Assembly (NCBI GenBank): GCA_029204225.1
Contig: CM055095.1
Location: 39,050,141 to 39,114,140, forward strand
Source: Diphasiastrum complanatum
Taxonomy: Eukaryota; Streptophyta; Lycopodiopsida; Lycopodiales; Lycopodiaceae
DNA length: 64,000 nucleotides
Reading direction: 5' to 3'
The notes below the pieces were generated by a model. The model worked only from the letters and a program-made list of their open reading frames with translations. It did no database searches and was not told where the DNA came from. The position numbers and the translations under genes were made by a program. Below are positions 46,371-58,640 of this stretch, one piece after another (position 1 is the first letter of the stretch; each line of letters opens with the position of its first letter).

Positions 46371-47599
46371 AAAATGATGTGGTGCTCCTCTGGCGATCTG
46401 AGGTTCAGATATTGTCTGTGATGGCGCTCTTTGTGGAACTCGGATGAGGTTTGCTGAAAATAGGTGGGGATGGTGTAGACACGGTTAGTATGTTGGACTT
46501 CATAAATGAAACCAGCATCCAGCAATTTCTTAATATCCTCATCGATCCTCTCACGATAGACTGGGTTACTGTAGTAAGGTTTAGCCCTAACATGCTTAGC
46601 ATTGTCTTCTAGAGGAAATTTGATGTACTACTATTTCAGGGGGATTCCTTTCATTTCGGTATAATTCCATGCAAATACATCCCTATATTTGCTTAATAAA
46701 GTTTCTAGATCAGACAGTTGGGTTGATGACAGATGTGCACCAACATGAACTATGCAATCTATGTCCTCGTCAGGATCTTTAAGGTTTAATGGAATTGTCT
46801 TAGTGGGTCCTTCAAAGGAATTGGAACTTGGTGTAGGTTCCCGATGTGGCTGCGGTAACTGGATAACAACGTCATCCAGTGTAAAGTCTTTGAACTTCTG
46901 TGGAAAATCGAAAGGTGGGTCCACAAAATGTTCTGGGACTTTAGGAATCATTTGAGTTGATTCTTTACCAGACGTGGAAGCTTTGTCGGACTGTTTGTTG
47001 TCTGTCCCCTCTGACAAGGGCTTGATTGGCTGTTTAAGCTTGGCACGCATCTGTTTTTGATGCTTGGTCAATTTTGTATCAATAATTTTATTTTTTTGTA
47101 ACCGAAGTTTTTGTGGTTTTTGAATAGGTGGTGTTGTGGCCTCACTTACCATATAGACGTCGATTGTATCCCAGACTTCGTTGGGATACACGTCCCAAGT
47201 ATATACGTTGGATTTGGGCCTATATGCTTGTGTGTTTGGTACTTTGGATGTTAGTTGGATATGAGCCAACGGTCCTGGTGACTTGATCTCCTTAGGAATG
47301 ACTTTGAACGGATAATGTTGAGCATCTAGATAGAGGAATACATGATCATCCGTCATTTCGACATCATCCATGGAAAGAATACCTTCTTCCGAAACATGGG
47401 TAATAGAGACACTAGGTTCTCCTGGGCACCAAGCTATAAGAATGGGGTCTATCATCATAAGCGGGATGATGGGTGTGTCAATGTCTGTAGAATATGGGAG
47501 AATATCCACATCTTCTGCAGCCGTTTCGATACGACATCGATTAGAATCCGCATAGTCCACGGTGGCTAGTGCATGACCCCAATTGATTATCTTCGTGGT

Positions 47600-48346
47600 T
47601 CATGTATAGTAGCCTTTTGGTTGGATCGGGACACTATCTGATTCTTCATATGTTGTAGAAGACCAATCATCGTATACCTTGGCGGGCTTGACATGGCCAT
47701 TTGAGTTGACTCGTTTATTGTGGTTGCCAAAGGTAATTTTGTTGTTCTTCCAGTCTTGGACAACACCGGCCATTTGGAGCCAGGGTGTACCAAGAAGGAG
47801 CTTATACGTAATGGCATCTTCTGGTAGGTCTAAGATGACACAATCGATGATAAACTTGACGCCTGCTATTTGAACTTTTATATTTGATAAATGACCAGCA
47901 GGGTCAGTAACTCGTTGATCAGCCATACAAAGTTTATAATGTGGTTGATCGAGGGTATTGAAGCCCCATGACTTTGCCAATGACAAAGCCATTATATTAA
48001 CGCCTGATCCGCTATCGAGGATAGCAGACACTGTGGGATAATCTTTATAGGACAAAGGTAGTGTGATGCTATTCCCCTTAGGTTGAACAGCTATATTCAT
48101 CAGATTCATAGGAATCTGAGGAATTTCATAAATCTCTTTTGGTTTTCGTTGTTCATCAGGGATAGGAGGCAGCTGAAAACTACGATGGATATAGCGTTGA
48201 AGTCCGGTGAAGGATTTGGAACGGCATGGTGAGTTGAGCTTGCAGGAGGTCAGAAAATACTTCAAGTCCCTGTAGGGATTGCTCCTTTTGGGGGGTATGA
48301 GCTGATAACGGACTTTTCGTATGTTCTTCCTCTCGCAAAAATTCAT
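47600..48346 (-). pseudogene. Gypsy retropepsin-like protease region
   Basis: A 248-residue frame contains the aspartic protease signature AILDSGSGVNIM, a flap-like middle and the second-half motif YKLLLGTPWLQ, as in plant gypsy polyproteins. The upstream part carries a basic segment (FCERKNIRKVRYQL). It is the best-preserved piece of this relic and has no attached RT. Confidence 0.85.
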
Positions 48347-49042
48347 CTCAAAATTCGTTGTATTGCCTTTGTTCGACTTTTGGATCTAGGTAATCTTTTG
48401 GTAATGTGGAGGCCATCAAATGGCTTCCATGTGGTTCAGCTGATTGTCCATGGTTTTGTTGTTGTTCTGTTGTTGGCGTTGTGCTCTAGTAAGAACTCTA
48501 ACAGGTTCGGATGTGATATGACGTGCTGGAAGGATCCTGTTAGGTTGTTTAGGATAGTCTTTGAAGCTGTGTTTGCGAACACAGTCGGGACATTCCGCAT
48601 GGTATTGGTTTTTAACCTTATAGTCAACCATGAAATGTCTTGTTTCGCCACAGATAAAGCAGTGGTTGCTCATTGGTCCGGTGGCTATAGCATAACCATC
48701 TTGGATGGCTACTTGTGTTGGTTTATCTGGTGGTGTGGAATACTCAGCTTGTTTGCACGAACATGAGTTGTCGGTTTGATACTGGTGATGACTAGATGAT
48801 GTAATTGATGTATCATGATGATATGAGTGATCGTAGGAGTTTTCTACCATGTGTGTGTGGGTAGACTCTCGTGGATGTCTATGTTTTTGTGCTCCTAGAT
48901 CCTGTTGTCCTCGTGGTGGTGGTCCTAAGAGTGCCAGCTGTGGTTGAGGTTCATGTCTAGGTTGTCTGGACAACTCTTGTATATGGATCTGGTTGTTTCG
49001 TGGTGGATAGGATGTGTGTTGTTGTTGTGAAACAAATGGTTG

Positions 49043-49582
49043 TCAAGGAGGTTGATAATGTCCTCCTGACTGGTTGTGAGGCTGATTTCTCTGGTTATAA
49101 TAGCAATAAAAGGAGGTATGCCCCATAAAGTCGCAACTTTCACATTTGATCAGGGAGGTATCTAAGACCGGTTGGTATGAAGGGCACTCATTGCTAATGT
49201 GTGTACCTCGGTGGTGAGGGCACCACGTGTTCTCTCGTCTATGATGGATTTGGCCGGTGGGTAACTGACCTGGCATCAAACTTTGGATAGACTTAAGAGT
49301 GTTTTGAAACTCTTTTGTGAGTTTCTCCATCTGTTGTTGGTGTTGCTGATTAAGCAACTCCATCTGTGTTTTCCATAACTGTTCTCGTGTGTCATTGTTT
49401 GGTCGAGCTTCTTGGATGGCATGATGTGCTCTACATTCACGTGGTTCATCCACATCTAAGCCCTCATCTTCTTCCCGAATGGCATCAGACATGGCTTGTT
49501 TCAATGATGTATATTCATCATTGGAACGAAGTTCACGTTGTATCCATCGTGGGAGTCCAACGAGGAACCAGATGATGAGCAT
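49043..49582 (-). pseudogene. Gypsy gag C-terminal part
   Basis: The frame has AIREEDEG followed by a Gln-rich coiled segment (LLNQQHQQQMEKLTKEFQ) and Cys/His-rich pairs (WCPHHRGTHISNEC, KCESCDFMGHTSFYC). It is homologous to the fragment at 10409-10990. Confidence 0.8.
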
Positions 49583-50229
49583 AGACTCAGTAGGTTGCTC
49601 TTGTACCTGAATTTTTAAGCGTTTAAATCATTTAATGTAATCACGTACTTTTTCGTCCTTTGTCATTTTGATAGTACTTAGTTTGACAAAAGGATTTTCT
49701 ATCAAGCAAAAAGGCTTGAACCGTTTGATGAAGGCCTCTTTCAAGAGTAACCAGTCACGTTTATCTTCACGATCAAGGTTAAAAAACCACTCTCGTGTGC
49801 GATCGATCATGGTCATCGAGAAGAGCTGGACCATGGCCTCTAGTGATGTCTCCTCGTAGACGTCGCAGGCGTTCTTAAAGACTTGCAAAAATCTTTGAGG
49901 ATCAGTGTTACCATCGTACTTAGGTAAGTCTAGCTTTGGGGTCTTTTTTTCAGTACGTGGAACATTATTTGTGAAAGCTCCGTTTAAGTGAGCTCGTGCA
50001 TGTGAGGATTCGGCAGCATGAAATTGTGGTCAGTCGTATGGAACTTCATAACGCATAGGTTCCCATCTGTTGAATGGGTTTGTGGATGGCTCTTGGACTT
50101 GGGATTTCATCTGAGAATACCTGTTAAATCAAGCCTGTTCGGTGGATGGGGAGACCATCTCTGGTGGATAGTCCTCTGTAGTATTCGGATCATAGGGGCG
50201 ATCCATGGCAGCTCGTAGAGTGTCGTAGG

Positions 50230-51180
50230 ATTGTGGAAATAAGCCCGTGCACTCTGGTTACGGTGGATACGGTTGTCGTAATGCGGTTGTTGTGGTCTGT
50301 GGTTGTCAATTGAAGTCTATTGCGGTCTATTTGCGGTCTATTGCGATCTGTTGTGGTTGTGTGTGGGTGATGGTAGTCATTGAAGGTCGTAGGAGTCGTA
50401 GGCCATAATATGGGGGTGGATGGCGATCAAGGACGGTTGTGGCTGTCTATGGTGGTCGATTGGGCTAGACGGTCGATGGCAGTTTGTTGCAGTCGTAGGA
50501 GTCGTAGGCCGTAATATGGCAGTGGATTGCGATCAAGGGCGATTGTGGCTCTCGTGGTAGGCTGTAAGATGCGGTTGTGGCAATCTGTTTCGAGTTGTTA
50601 CGGTTGTGGAGGTTGTGGCGAGTAGTTTACGATCTGTTAATGGTTGTCGACAGTCGTTGTGGTCGTTTATGGTAAAGGATTGCGGTTGTGACGGTTGTTT
50701 ATGGGTTGTTAATGATGATGAAGGAGTCGCAATCCGTAATATTGCGATCTGCTGCGGGCTGTGACGGTGCAGTGTATTTGTAGTAGGCCGTAAGATGGCT
50801 GGTGTGGCAGTCAGGAACGGTTAGGAACGGTTGATGGAGGTCGATGGCGGTTGTTTGTAGGTGTCTATGGTCATGGTGGGCGATGGCTATTGTTGGTGGT
50901 CATTCGGGCTGAAGGTGATGAAGGGGTCATAGGTTGTAATATTGGGGTTATGGCGGTCCGTGACGATGGATGGCAGTCACGGGCGGTTGTTGTTGATTGT
51001 CGATGGCGGTTGGAGGTGATAAAGGAGCCGAAGACCGTAATATTGCGGTCTGTTGCGGTTGGATACAGTTTCACTGTGCAAGGAGGTCACTACAAATCAA
51101 TGCGGTCATTTGCGTTGAATGTGATCTCGTTTTCAGTAGTGCAAATAAATTGTCAAATAGATTGTTAATGCAGGTTGTGG
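50230..51180. repeat. Degenerate long-period repeat rich in GGTTGTGGCGG
   Basis: A unit including GTCGTAGGAGTCGTAGGCC then 'ataatatgg' occurs near 50385 and again near 50494 (period about 108 bases). Looser versions built on GAAGG(A/G)GTC...GTAATATTG occur near 50720, 50915 and 51020. The array is much richer in G/T than its surroundings and supports no gene. Confidence 0.7.
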
Positions 51181-51261
51181 TTTTGGAATAGGCTGTGCGT
51201 ATCTGGTCTGATCGTCGGTGGAACTGTCTAGGGGCTAGCGTGGATCTGGGTCAATGGAAGC

Positions 51262-51460
51262 AGGCCGTCTGTTGACAGTTGTCTGAGGCCGTCGATTGAG
51301 ATCTGACTGATGGGCGTCGGTTGAGATTGGACTGAAGGCCGTCGGTTGAGATCTGAGAGATGGGCGTCAGTCAAGATCTAACTGATGGGCTTCGGCTAAG
51401 ATGTAACTGAAGGCCGTCGGTTGAGATAGGACTGAAGGCCGTCGGTTGAGATCCGAGAGA
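51262..51460. repeat. 25-bp minisatellite, 7-8 copies
   Basis: Seven consecutive 25-base units run from 51286 to 51460, on the pattern AGGCCGTCGGTTGAGATCTG plus A-C/G-TGA. Type 'aggccgtcgg' alternates with type 'tgggcgtcgg'. A weaker unit precedes at 51262. Confidence 0.92.
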
Positions 51461-51936
51461 TAGTAGAAATTGATTTGGTTTCATTTGGATCACAAAAACT
51501 CAATGTACATAGTGAACTAGCTTGAGATTGCCAATGAGCTCCAAAATTTTTCTATCTTCTCACTATGGGAGCTTGGAATACATAGCAAATTCGACTTCCT
51601 TCTTGAAGTTAGGTGGATTTCCAGCATGTAATAAGGAAGTTAACTCACTCTCCTTGACCTAAAATGAAACCCTAGTCTATTTCCTAGAGTCATGCTTGGT
51701 AGATAGCTAGTTGGTCAAATTTTTACCTTAAATCTAGGATTTAGGTCCTATAAACTAGGAATCACTACCAAAATGACATGACCAACCCTATGGACTTGAC
51801 CTAACCTACATTAGGAGTGGGTTGCCATGTGGCATATTGGCCTCACATGTGTGGAATCCACTTATGTACAAAATTTACATTATACTACATGGTTTTTGAT
51901 CAAGCTAGATTTGCCAATTTTTGGCAATTCTTCACA
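51461..51936. other. Unassigned spacer
   Basis: No supported gene was found. CACATGTGTGGAATCCAC near 51845 resembles the decayed G-box word of the copia LTRs. Confidence 0.4.
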
Positions 51937-53646
51937 TAGGTGGACCGGCATTTTTGACCCGGTCTTTACAAAAATTGACCACAAAATATTTTTGACAATT
52001 TTTTTGAAAATCAGTTTCTTACTTTTAAACTAGCCACTTTAAGACGAGCTGGGACCCAATTCTAAGGTAAATTTGTGCCAATTTTTCTCTAACAACCGAG
52101 TTTTACATGCCAATTTTTTTCAGGTATTGCAAACTTAAGCTTTAATATTAGCCCGATTTTTTGTGCGGAAATATCGGCTAACATATGGTAGGGTAGAAAA
52201 TCCAATTTGTCTCATATTCAAATCTTTGGCTATGCAGCATATGCACATGTTCCTGATAAACTTCGAAAGAAGCTTGATGAGAAAGCAGAACAGGGATATC
52301 TCTAGGATATGACAATCATTCTTCATACTATAGAATCTATATGCCAGAGACAAACATAGTGGAGACATTGAAAGACGTCAAGTTTGATGAGACCAGAACA
52401 ATGGCCAACAATGATCCCGTCAGTTATGAAGTCCTTGGAAGACAATATTATGATCTACCAACCGGGACAGAGGAAGCAGAACACGAACACTTAGACGAAG
52501 ATGTTCGAGTCGCACCGACGAATCAAACGAAGAAAGATTCACAAGCTAGCCTACTGCTACAACACTTGTAAACCAAAATGGTTCCGGACCTAGTAGAACA
52601 GATAAAGACAAGAGCATTGCAATACTAGAAGGATCTCCCAAAAGATCAACAAGAGAACGAAAAGTGCCAGCAAGATTTGTGCCAGGTAGCTTAGCTTCTA
52701 CATCTGAAGAGTTTTGTGGATTCTGTGGAGAATCACAAACATTCGAAGAAGCAATTGAATGTCCAGAGAAGGACAAATGGATCCAAGCCATGAATGAAGA
52801 GATGGAATCCATGAAGAAGAATGAGATATGGACATTGCAGCCATTACCAGATAAACAAAGAACGGTACAATGCAAATGGGTATACAAGCTGAAGTATGGA
52901 CCAAATGGAAATGTTTCAAAGTATAAAGCTAGACTTGTAGCGAAGGGTTTTTCTCCGAAATATGGTATCGACTGTGCTGAGACCTTCTCTCCTGTCATGA
53001 AACATTCATCCCTATGCCTATTGTTTGCATTTGCAGCCGCTTATGATCTTAGGATTCACATCATGCATGACAAGACAGCCTTCTTACATGGAGAGCTAGA
53101 CGAAGAAGTCTATATGGATCAACCTCCAGGCTACATTTCAAACTCACTTCCTACTTACGTATGCAAAATGCACAAGAGTATCTATGGTCTGTAGCAATTA
53201 GCACGACAATGGTATAAGAAGAAAGATCAAGCCCTGAGATCCTTAGGATTTGAGCCATCGATAGCCGATTCCAATGTTTATGCAAGAGTCACAGATGGGA
53301 AGATCATCATTGTAGCTATATATGTGGATGACACCCTGATACTCTGCAAAAGTGAAGGACTTATTGCTGAAGTGAAATGTGACATCTTGAAACATTTCGA
53401 GATTACAGACCTAGGAGAAGCCAGATGTTACCTTGGCTTACAGATTGACAGAAACTATAACGAAGGAAAATTGTACCTTCATCAGTCCAAATATACCTAG
53501 AAAATCCTAAAAGATTTCGGGATGATGAATTGCAAAGGAGCAAATACTCCAATGCTTGCAGGAACAATCTTGACGAATGAAGATTGTTTGAAGACTGAAG
53601 AAGAATGAGAATTGATGCAACATACCATACAAAAAGCTAATCGAAT
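51937..53646 (+). mobile_element. Copia pol fragment, duplicated unit copy 1 (decayed)
   Basis: About 270 bases of non-coding DNA (CATAGGTGGACC... to CTAACATATGG) precede an integrase C-terminus (IRIFGYAAYAHV-like, about 52200-52310, with a 2-base loss at 52303) and linker (52341-52571). RT follows, from 52664 to about 53640. Relative to copy 2 it has three in-frame stops: TAG for Lys near 53192, TAG for Gln near 53499 and TGA for Arg near 53607. The match to copy 2 ends at 'CGCTAATGTAT' (about 53656). Confidence 0.88.
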
Positions 53647-53649
53647 CGC

Positions 53650-54466
53650 TAATGTATTTCAAGACAAACTGGCACCTCCTAGCCCCGACAAACCCGGGAA
53701 CTAGGGCATAAACCTCTTAAATAAATTTAAGTCCAGCATAAATCAATAAATAGACAGAGTTTTAATAAAAGTGCAACCGGCCATAATGGGCCATTTACGC
53801 GTTAGTTTTAAGCAGTTCTGCATTGGCGTAATAGTGCGCGACGATGATTTTTCGTCAAAAATAGCTTGAAAAAGGGGTCTTTTTCTCCGCAAACAACCGC
53901 TAGAGGAGGTATCTACCAAAATTTTCTAGCCTCCAAGGTCTTCTTGCATTTATTATCCAAAAGGTGGTTGAAGACTCTTGCCAACCTCTCTCTCTCTCTT
54001 GTTAGGTGTCCTCTATTTCCCTCGGTCCTCCATTTCCTTGGCCTTTCATTTAATTTTTCCTTGTAGTATGCACGGCCCGGCTTTTGGCTTTTGGTTTCTC
54101 GAGATTACCGATTGATTTGCGTATTTTGCCCGTTCCTCGTAGTTTGCCCAATTTTACCCGTTAGGGTTTCTGCAAGTTTTCAGTATTGCCCATAATTCAC
54201 AGTTTGGTTTTTGCCCGATAAATATTTTTCTTTGATGACTCTTTGACTGAAGTTGACTTTTTTGGCCTTCATGACTAGGCTCCCACGACAACACGGTTTT
54301 CCTGAAAATGCACTAGGCAACCATATATTAGTAAAACCAACTCTGTACATGGTAGGATTTTAGCACAGCTATTCCAACTATTTTTACAACTGGCCAAAAG
54401 GCCGTAAAACTTTATCACATGCCATTTCTAAGGCCGCAAACTTTTCTCTAGCCTCATTTAGGGCGG
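53650..54466. other. Unassigned spacer between the two copia copies
   Basis: No extended frame is supported. The spacing words GCCCGTT, 'ttgcccaattttacccg' and 'gtttttgcccg' recur around 54120-54220. Confidence 0.4.
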
Positions 54467-56640
54467 CATAGGTGGACCAGCATTTTTGGCCCGGTCTTTA
54501 CAAAAATTGACCACAAAATATTTTTGACAATTTTTTCGAAAGTTAGTTTCTTACTTTTAAACTAGCCACTTTAGGACGAGTTACGACCCAATTCTAAGGT
54601 AAATTTGTGCCAATTTTTCTCTAACAATCGAGTTTTACATGCCAATTTTTTTCAGGTATTGCGAACTTAAGCTTTAATATTAGCCCGATTTTTCGTGCGA
54701 AAATATCGGCTAACATATGGTGGGGTAGAAAACCCAATTTGACTCATATTCGAATCTTTGGCTATGCAGCATATGCACATGTTCCTGATAAACTTCGAAA
54801 GAGGCTTGATGAGAAAGCAGAACAGGGATATCTCGTAGGATATGACAATCATTCTTCATCCTATAGAATCTATATGCCCGAGACAAACACAGTGGAGACA
54901 TTGAGAGATGTCAAGTTTGATGAGACCAGAACAATGGCCAACAATGATCCTGTCAGTTATGAAGTCCTTGGAAGACAATATTATGATCTGCCAACCAGGA
55001 CAGAGGAAGCAGAACACGAACACTTAGACGAAGATGTTCGAGTTGCACCAACGAATCAGATGAAGAAAGATTCACAAGCTAGCCTACTGCTACAACACTT
55101 GTAAACCGAAATGGTTCCGGACCTAGCAGAACAGATAAAGACAAGAGCATTGCAATACTAGAAGGATCTCCCAAAAGATCAACAAGAGAACGAAAAGTGC
55201 CAGCAAGATTTGTGCCAGGTAGCTTAGCTTCTACATCTGAAGATTTTTGTGGATTCTGTGGAGAACCACAAACATTCGAAGAAGCAATTGAATGTCCAGA
55301 GAAGGACAAATGGATCCAAGCCATGAATGAAGAGATGGAATCCATGAAGAAGAATGAGATATGGACATTGCAGCCATTACCAGATAAACGAAGAACTGTA
55401 CAATGCAAATGCGTATACAAGCTGAAGTATGGACCGAATGAAAATGTTTCAAAGTATAAAGCTAGACTTGTAGCGAAGGGTTTTTCTCAGAAATATGGTA
55501 TCGACTGTGCTGAGACCTTCTCTCCTGTCATGAAACATTCATCCCTATGCCTATTGTTTGCATTTGCAGCCGCTTATGATCTTAGGATTCACATCATGCA
55601 TGACAAGACAACCTTCTTACATGGAGAGCTAGACGAAGAAGTCTATATGGATCAACCTCCAGGCTATATTTCAAACTCACTTCCTACTTACGTATGCAAA
55701 ATGCACAAGAGTATCTATGGTCTGAAGCAATTAGCACGACAATGGTATAAGAAGAAAGATCAAGCCCTGAGATCCTTAGGATTTGAGCCATCGATAGCCG
55801 ATTCCAATGTTTATGCAAGAGTCATAGATGGGAAGATCATCATTGTAGCTGTATATGTGGATGACACCCTGATACTCTGCAAAAGTGAAGGACTTATTGC
55901 TGAAGTGAAATGTGACATCTTGAAACATTTCGAGATTACAGACCTAGGAGAAGCCAGATGTTACCTTGGCTTACAAATTGACAGAAACTATAACGAAGGA
56001 AAATTGTACCTTCATCAGTCCAAATATACCCAGAAAATCCTAAAAGATTTCGGGATGATGAATTGCAAAGGAGCAAATACTCCAATGCTTGCAGGAACAA
56101 TCCTGACGAATGAAGATTGTTTGAAGACTGAAGAAGAAAGAGAATTGATGCAACATACCATACAGAAAGCTAATTGAATCGCTAATGTATCTTGCATTGC
56201 AATCAAGTACCACTTGATAAGGGATCTGATTGAAAAGAAGAGTTGCAAACTACTTTCATTGGAACGAAAAAGATATTTGCTGACATCTTCACAAAGTCCT
56301 TAGACAAAGATTTGTTCGAGAAACAAAGGAGCTATCTAGTAGTCGTCAAGCTATCATGCTTTGAGAGGGAGCTGAAAAAACAAAGTGTTTCTACTACCAA
56401 AGCTCTGCTAGCTCTCGACTCTCAACCTGACGAATATCTCAAAGACCTTGAAAATGAAGAACTCGAAGACGAAATGTTTGCGAACAACGTGAACAACACA
56501 AACAACATGAGAAGGTCAAACGACGCGAAATGAAAATATTCGAGACACGAAGGTCGAACGCTTTCGACTCTTCAGGCTCCAAAAGACCAGAAAGATCAAA
56601 CAAGTACCGTGAAGTACAGCCTCCTGACATGATATGGTGA
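54467..56640 (+). mobile_element. Copia pol fragment, duplicated unit copy 2 (RT frame intact, RNase H deleted)
   Basis: The same non-coding lead as copy 1 precedes the integrase C-terminus and linker at 54739-55104 (IRIFGYAAYAHVPDKLRKRL). RT follows at 55197-56177, 326 residues without a stop (CVYKLKYGPNENVSKYKARL, AETFSPVMKHSS, VAVYVDDTLILC, LGEARCYLGLQID). Directly after RT, most of RNase H is missing. The reading jumps from the Leu-Met-Tyr-Leu-Ala region to KYHLIRDLIEKK, then TTFIGTKKIFADIFTKSLD (56243-56533) and an acidic tail. It is not autonomous. Confidence 0.9.
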
Positions 56641-56829
56641 TATCAGTAGAAAAACATTAAGACGTGCCTAATCCGCCGCTCTTGTAATCTGTGATTAGTC
56701 TTAGATTGATCTATCTAATCAGAAATGTTACTTTGAGTATATGCAGTTGCTAAATGCACCAATGATACAAGAAAAATATATACTAAAAATATAGAATAGA
56801 GAAGTCTGCCAGAGAGCGAGACATTGTAA

Positions 56830-57195
56830 GCAGGATCCATAGAGATCCAAGTAGTCTGTTAGTAAGTGAGACACTGTTTGTGGGGAGAATACCGCTTCTC
56901 ATACGCCAATGCGTTGTGTGGGTCTGTCACACAGTCCTTGAACAAAAGAGTATCAATAGATGATATTGTAGCTGTTGGCACATATCATTCTAAATTGTCT
57001 GATCTCGATTGAATTATTGTCTGCTCATTGTTCGTGTATCTCATTCTCTTGTTTTATCTATTCCCGCATAGGTTCAATCTTGTTGAATGCTGAATTAACT
57101 TAAACATAGGTCAGCAGTGTCTGTCTACATTCTAGAGGATTGTAGGAATGATATAGCCGACAGTGACCAGCAATCAAATCTGAACTCCATCCGAA
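56830..57195 (+). repeat. LTR-like arm of a large inverted repeat (left)
   Basis: Its reverse complement aligns with 58248-58640 in an ordered way (GGATGGAGTTCAGAT, CAATATCATCTATTGAT and 'tcatacgccaatgcgttg' counterparts). It follows the copia at 54467-56640 and is probably that family's 3' LTR. Confidence 0.65.
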
Positions 57196-57855
57196 TTCAT
57201 CGCGCAGCGTTCGCATCAGGTGATCGCATTTCATTTGTATAGAAATCGCGAGTCCCTTCATGATCAAGTTCTCAAGTGTTGAGCTACTTGATGCCAATGT
57301 TTGGGAGATTGTCAATTTTTGGTGAATTCATGGTCATTTTCTTGTGTCAAGTAGATCTTGAAGATGGACTAGTGCAACCTACCTGGTTTCTGGAGTCATG
57401 TGATGCTGAATTTGCATCATTGATGTACTCACCTACTCATGGATTTCCAAGGTTTGATGGTTTCTTGTGGCAAGATGGAGATGGAGGCTCATTCATGGAG
57501 TTTTATGGTGGAGACATATAAAGAAAGGACAGAGTTGGAGGAGACAAGCAAGCAAATGGTCATCATTCACATTTATGGTTTGGTTGCTGTAATTTTTCAG
57601 AGAGTTCGAAGTTTGAAACATGGAGGAATCATTTCATTCACATTTTATTTGGTTCTTCACGTTCTAGTTATATCTTGATGTGTAAAATTGATGTAATAAA
57701 TAGTGAAGCGTCCAATTTGGACACTATTCTCTATATCAATTATGGAAACTACTTTAGAACATTAGAGAGGAGATCTATAGTTAGGATGGAGATCATTCTA
57801 AAGTTGGATCAAAGTAGTATGGTTAAAACTATGCCAAAACTAGTTGAAGAGGGAG

Positions 57856-58160
57856 TGTGAGAGATTTCAACAAGTTTAGTCATATTTTGGTAAATTGTCA
57901 ATATGAGGCCAAAACTCATTTTAGACTTAGAGATAAACTTTTTGAAGTTTTATTGGTTTAAAATACATTCAATAGACACTTTTTAAAAGTGTGGGAAAGT
58001 TGGTACTCGAGTTTGAGAGAGATTCAAATTTGAACTTTGGGTACATTGAATCTAGACCCAAAAGTAGTAGGGTTTACATTTTGGAGGGAAAGCCAAGTGG
58101 CCAAATAGGGTTTGAACCTGTTGTAAAAGGTTGTAACTCATGGAAAAATGGATCTGCTCT
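57856..58160 (+). repeat. Truncated LTR with polypurine tract, same family as the solo LTR at 40.7 kb
   Basis: GAAGAGGGAG (57846-57855) is followed by TGTGAGAGATTTCAAC, and about 300 bases match the start of the solo LTR at 40719-41371. The match ends abruptly near 58160, where the inverted copia LTR begins. The 3' internal region of this element probably occupies about 57271-57845. Confidence 0.75.
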
Positions 58161-58247
58161 CTTCTGTTGGGGATGTGTGATGACTGATGAATTCGTCAGA
58201 TTCGCGAAAGTTTTGCAAAGGTGAATCAGTCACGACTCTCCTCAGCT

Positions 58248-58640
58248 CGGATGGAGTTCAGATGCGATCGCTGGACACTGCTAGCTGAATCACTCCTACA
58301 GTCCTCCAGAGTGTAGTCAGTCAGTACTGATCTACGTTCATAAAATTAATACAGCATTCAACATAGTTTCAACCAAAGTGTGGAATTCAAAATGAACAAG
58401 AAGAAACTCAGACACGCGATTAACAACATAAACATTTGAAATCAAACACAACACGAATTGATATGTGCGCGAAGGCTACAATATCATCTATTGATTTCTT
58501 TTCTCTGATTCTTTGAGCACTACGTGCATACCCACGCAGTGCATTGGCGTGAGAGACACGCGGTTCTCTCACGAGTGATTGTCTCACTTTACTAGCATAC
58601 AGTTGGATCTTCTGATTCTAGACAGAATTGTCTTCGCACG
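58248..58640 (-). repeat. LTR-like arm of a large inverted repeat (right)
   Basis: This is the antisense counterpart of 56830-57195. The flanking words ATTCGCGAAAG (58195) and GTTCTCTCACGAGTG fit a diverged LTR of the same copia family. Confidence 0.62.

Larger units (their letters stand above)
46385..50210 (-). mobile_element. Ty3/gypsy fragment: gag, zinc-binding region, protease, RT start
   Basis: On the minus strand gag begins near 50206 (MDRPYDPNTTEDYPPEM). It continues through the capsid-like block at 49888-49628 (REWFFNLDREDKRDWLLLKE) and 49582-49043. A Cys/His-rich region follows (HCFICGETRHF, ECPDCVRKH, about 48600-48700). Protease occupies 48346-47600 (AILDSGSGVNIM, LLLGTPWL). The linker reads LLSKYRDVFAWNYTEM (about 46690-46640), and the RT begins (RIDEDIKKLLDAGFIYEV, about 46560-46500). 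Stops are frequent. RT is cut off near 46385, and RNase H, integrase and LTRs are absent. Confidence 0.88.

Noticed and set aside
48380-48766. Plus-strand 128-residue frame
   Set aside because: It is the antisense shadow of the gypsy Cys/His-rich region.
50851-51168. Plus-strand 105-residue frame
   Set aside because: It is low-complexity translation of the GGTTGTGGCGG-type repeat array.
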